Assembly: GCA_020025955.1 (NCBI GenBank)
Contig: JAHHRF010000008.1
Coordinates: 1-54,121, forward strand
DNA length: 54,121 bases
Source of the DNA: Sutterella sp.
GTDB taxonomy: Bacteria; Pseudomonadota; Gammaproteobacteria; Burkholderiales; Burkholderiaceae_F
Direction of reading: 5' to 3'
The position numbers were made by a program, and so were the translations under genes. Below, piece after piece: positions 51,717 through 54,121 of the stretch (its first letter is position 1; each line of letters opens with the position of its first letter). Below the pieces are notes generated by a model. That model did no database searches. It was not told where the DNA came from and saw only the letters and a list, made by a program, of their open reading frames with translations.

Positions 51717-52724
51717 ATGAGTATTATCGTTACGGGCGCCGCCGGCTTTATCGGCTGCAACAATGTTTTAGCCTTGAATGCCGCTGGGGAAACCGACATC
51801 ATCGCCGTGGACAACCTCACCAACGGGGATAAGTACCAGAACTTGGCGAAGTGCCAGATCTCGGACTACTTCGAGAAGAATGACTTCATCGAACGCGTGA
51901 AAAAGGGCGAGATGGCCGTGCCCGACTTAATCGTGCACGAAGGGGCTTGCTCCGACACGATGGAGCGTGACGGCCACTACATGATGGAAAACAATTACCG
52001 CTACACGCTGGAATTGTTCCGTTTCGCGCAAAAGCACCGCATTCCCTTTATCTATGCGTCCTCTGCCGCCACCTATGGCGCCAAGACCACCTTTGTGGAA
52101 GAGCCGGAGTTTGAAGGCCCCTTAAATGTTTACGGCTACTCCAAGTACCTCTTTGACCAGGTCGTGCGTCGTGAAATGGCCGCGGGCAACTTAACCGCCC
52201 CCGTCATTGGCTTCCGTTACTTCAACGTCTATGGGCCCCACGAACAACACAAGGGTCGTATGGCGAGCGTTGCCTTCCACCAGTACTTCCAGTACCGTCG
52301 TGACAAGAAGGTGAAGCTCTTTGAAGGGTGCTTGGGGTACGGTAACGGCGAACAGCTCCGTGACTTCGTCTACATCAAAGACATCAATAAGGTGCTCATG
52401 CACTTTATCAATAACCCTGTGTCGGGCATCTTCAACTTAGGGACGGGTCGTGCGCAGAGCTTTAACGACGTCGCTTTAACGGTAATCAACACCTTGCGTG
52501 AAGCCGAAGGCAAGGCCACCTTTACGTTACAAGAAGCCGTTCAGAGCGGGGAACTCGAATACATCCCGTTCCCGGAAGCCCTCAAGGGTCGCTATCAGGC
52601 GTATACCCAGGCCAACCTCGAGAAGCTTCGCTTGGCGGGCTGCCCCGTGGAATTCTCCAGCGTGGAAGAAGGGACGCGTGACTACATGCAGGACCTCTTG
52701 AAAGCCTACCCGACGGTTGACTGA
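51717..52724 (+). CDS. hldD: ADP-L-glycero-D-manno-heptose-6-epimerase
   Basis: NADP-dependent short-chain epimerase (RfaD) that performs the last step of ADP-L-heptose synthesis; 335 residues. The Rossmann motif is IIVTGAAGFIGCNNVLALN at the N-terminus. The catalytic YxxxK is in VYGYSKYLFDQVV near 141, and FRYFNVYGPHEQHKGRMASV follows. AGGAA lies 9 bases before the ATG. Its stop shares one base with the gmhB start. Confidence 0.97.
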   Translation: MSIIVTGAAGFIGCNNVLALNAAGETDIIAVDNLTNGDKYQNLAKCQISDYFEKNDFIERVKKGEMAVPDLIVHEGACSDTMERDGHYMMENNYRYTLELFRFAQKHRIPFIYASSAATYGAKTTFVEEPEFEGPLNVYGYSKYLFDQVVRREMAAGNLTAPVIGFRYFNVYGPHEQHKGRMASVAFHQYFQYRRDKKVKLFEGCLGYGNGEQLRDFVYIKDINKVLMHFINNPVSGIFNLGTGRAQSFNDVALTVINTLREAEGKATFTLQEAVQSGELEYIPFPEALKGRYQAYTQANLEKLRLAGCPVEFSSVEEGTRDYMQDLLKAYPTVD

Positions 52725-53281
52725 TGCAAAAGGCTGCCTTCTTGGATCGCGATGGCGTGATTAATATCGATCACGCCTACGTGAGCCGTATCGAAGACTT
52801 TGACTTTGTGGACGGTGTCCTAGACGCAGCTCGCGCCTTAGCGGACGCGGGCTACGCCTTGGTCGTCGTCACGAACCAATCGGGGATTGGCCGCGGCTAC
52901 TACACGGAAGCCGACTTCTGGACGTTAACGAACTGGATGAAGGACGAATTTAAGAAGGCAGGCGCCCCATTGGCGGGGGTCTACTTCTGTCCCCATCATC
53001 CGGAAAAAGCGTTGGATGAATACCGTCAAGCGTGCAACTGCCGTAAGCCGGAACCCGGCATGCTGCTTGAAGCCGCCCACGACCTCAACCTCGACTTGAG
53101 CCAATCCCTCATGTTTGGGGATAAGCCAGGCGACGTGGAAGCGGGCTTAAAAGCGGGGTGCCGAGCGGCCGTGATTCTGGGGAAAAACGGGACTGAACCC
53201 GTTAAACCCTGTGAAAACGCCACCGCACAGTTCCCGAGCCTCTTAGCCGCCACGCAAAGCGACTGGTTTAAAGCGCTCTAA
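52724..53281 (+). CDS. gmhB: D-glycero-beta-D-manno-heptose-1,7-bisphosphate 7-phosphatase
   Basis: HAD-family phosphatase of ADP-heptose synthesis; 185 residues. The nucleophile motif is AAFLDRDGVINID, motif II is VVVTNQSGIGRGYY, and the zinc-binding loop has cysteines in YFCPHHPEKALDEYRQACNC. RKPEPGMLLEAA and MFGDKPGDVEAG complete the HAD site. The start overlaps the hldD stop (TGATG), so translation is coupled. Confidence 0.96.
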   Translation: MQKAAFLDRDGVINIDHAYVSRIEDFDFVDGVLDAARALADAGYALVVVTNQSGIGRGYYTEADFWTLTNWMKDEFKKAGAPLAGVYFCPHHPEKALDEYRQACNCRKPEPGMLLEAAHDLNLDLSQSLMFGDKPGDVEAGLKAGCRAAVILGKNGTEPVKPCENATAQFPSLLAATQSDWFKAL

Positions 53282-53314
53282 GGGCGCCTTCTCTTTTTTT
53301 CTTGCGAGTCCACC

Positions 53315-53809
53315 ATGAGTGAACGTTTACCTGCCCCCGCCTTTGAAGCGAAAGTCTGTCCCTTGGAGGAGCTCTCCGAACGCGTCAAAGCCTTGCCCCA
53401 ACCCGTGGTCTTTACCAACGGCGTCTTTGACATCCTGCATCGCGGTCATGTGACCTATTTGGCGCAGGCCCGAGCCTTGGGGGCGAGCTTGGTGGTGGCG
53501 ATCAATAGCGACCAATCCGTGAAGAGCTTAGGTAAAGGGGACGACCGTCCCATTAACACCGAAGCCGATCGTGCAGCCGTATTGGCGGCGCTCGAAAGCG
53601 TTGACCTGGTCACGGTCTTTGAAGAGTCGGTTCCCTTAAAGGCCGTTGAGGCGGCGCGCCCGGACATCTACGTTAAGGGCGGCGACTACCGCGTGGAAGA
53701 CCTGCCCGAAGCCAAGCTCGTGGATACGTGGGGCGGCAAAACCATCACGGTAACCTTTGAGCACCAGCGAAGCACCACTGCGCTTTTAAAGAAGGTGCGT
53801 GGCGCCTAA
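53315..53809 (+). CDS. hldC: D-glycero-beta-D-manno-heptose 1-phosphate adenylyltransferase
   Basis: Cytidylyltransferase-like enzyme equal to the C-terminal half of HldE (RfaE domain II); 164 residues. The HxGH-type motif is VFTNGVFDILHRGHVTYLAQ near residue 30, with VVAINSDQSVKSLGKGDDRP next and VKGGDYRVEDLPEA near 122. It makes ADP-D-glycero-manno-heptose for HldD. It starts 33 bases after gmhB behind a T-rich, SD-poor leader and is the last gene of the operon. A 19-base segment (53587-53605) recurs in the repeat region downstream. Confidence 0.95.
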   Translation: MSERLPAPAFEAKVCPLEELSERVKALPQPVVFTNGVFDILHRGHVTYLAQARALGASLVVAINSDQSVKSLGKGDDRPINTEADRAAVLAALESVDLVTVFEESVPLKAVEAARPDIYVKGGDYRVEDLPEAKLVDTWGGKTITVTFEHQRSTTALLKKVRGA

Positions 53810-53832
53810 TGTGAGGCTCCTGAGTTTTCCTG

Positions 53833-53930
53833 TCTTTGACAGTAAAAAAGCAAAGATCCCTTGAGCACGTAGCTGTTCAAGGGATTTCATCTTTTTTATA
53901 TATGCATATAATTCTGCGTCTGCTCAAAGC
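53833..53930. repeat. 98-bp direct repeat, copy 1, with terminator-like hairpin
   Basis: First copy of a 98-bp sequence repeated 191 bp downstream with three base differences. It contains an imperfect 21-base-arm inverted repeat (53844-53896) whose core is CCCTTGA/TCAAGGG, flanked by A-rich and T-rich ends. This would serve as the intrinsic terminator of the hldA-hldC operon. It is followed by the 12-bp palindrome TATATGCATATA and a TATAAT at 53907-53912 that could be a -10 element. Confidence 0.9.
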
Positions 53931-53980
53931 GCCTTCACTTTTAAGACACGTCGCACCTCAGCAGGGGTAGAGGCGCTCGA

Positions 53981-54020
53981 AAGCGTTGACGTCATCCCTT
54001 CGAGACGGTAACGCTTTTTC
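53981..54020 (+). terminator. Hairpin with T tract between the two repeat copies
   Basis: AAGCGTT (53981-53987) pairs with AACGCTT (54010-54016), followed by TTTC. The loop also contains TTCGAG, complementary to CTCGAA at 53976. Upstream, AGCGCCT (53928-53934) pairs with AGGCGCT (53971-53977). Together these could fold a transcript of about 100 nt starting after TATAAT at 53907. No open reading frame of note lies here. Confidence 0.5.
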
Positions 54021-54023
54021 ATA

Positions 54024-54121
54024 TCTTTGACAGCAAAAAAGCAAAGATCCCTTGAGCACGTAGGTATTCAAGGGATTTCATCTTTTTTATATATGCATAT
54101 AATTCTGCGTCTGCTCAAAGC
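54024..54121. repeat. 98-bp direct repeat, copy 2, ending at the window edge
   Basis: Second copy, running exactly to the last base of the window. It differs from copy 1 at three positions, and the last 55 bases are identical. The stem-loop is kept (CCCTTGA/TCAAGGG), although one inner pair is lost. Whether more copies follow cannot be seen. Confidence 0.9.

Noticed and set aside
53833..54121. CRISPR array at the window end
   Set aside because: Only two copies, 98 bp long, with a 93-bp spacer; far longer than CRISPR repeats, and no cas genes are near.

Overview
The window is a continuous stretch of bacterial housekeeping chromosome. Gene content points to a betaproteobacterium of the order Burkholderiales: divergent mrp/metG, a type-2 ferredoxin-NADP reductase, the amgK-murU muramate-recycling pair next to lptD-surA, a dusB-fis pair, split HldA/HldC heptose enzymes, and the lnt-corC-ybeY-phoH-miaB order. 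Moderate GC and sparing use of the CTG leucine codon suggest a Sutterellaceae-like gut lineage rather than a high-GC Burkholderia, but that placement is an inference. No phage, insertion sequence, CRISPR array, toxin-antitoxin or defence genes were seen.

Layout: 1-1292 holds the end of a methionine ABC importer (metN, metI) and a PsiE-like membrane protein. 1420-5486 holds trmB, uppP, a SEC-C protein and an MnmC-like oxidoreductase whose methyltransferase half has decayed. 5637-10447 holds ettA, an unknown 129-residue protein, two universal stress proteins and tcdA. 10508-14821 holds a NarL/LuxR regulator with a clear sigma70 promoter and structured leader, moaC, bepA and a ferredoxin-NADP reductase. 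14887-23551 holds ogt, mrp, metG, a SulP transporter, scpA and a malic enzyme. 23723-29503 (minus) holds amgK-murU-dusB-fis and tolB-pal-cpoB. 29692-34178 (plus) holds lptD-surA-rsmA. 34277-44479 (minus) holds a YgjP-like metalloprotein, plsC, glyQ-glyS and lnt-corC-ybeY-phoH-miaB, followed by a CAU-anticodon tRNA with its own promoter. 44712-53809 is an LPS inner-core block: waaC-waaA-thiD, pgi and pgm on the minus strand, then hldA-hldD-gmhB-hldC on the plus strand. The last 312 bases carry two copies of a 98-bp repeat, 191 bp apart, with terminator-like hairpins.

Much of the window serves the cell envelope. It covers undecaprenyl recycling (UppP), muramate recycling (AmgK, MurU), outer-membrane assembly (SurA, LptD, BepA), the Tol-Pal system, lipoprotein acylation (Lnt), phosphatidate synthesis (PlsC), and ADP-heptose synthesis with Kdo and heptose transfer. 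A second theme is RNA modification and translation (TrmB, MnmC-like, EttA, TcdA, MetG, DusB, RsmA, GlyQS, YbeY, MiaB, tRNA).

I found no obviously new multi-gene system. The least explained items are the terminal repeats with a possible small transcript between them, the decayed MnmC N-domain, the regulator leader and the unknown 129-residue protein. All calls come from reading the sequence; no searches were run.
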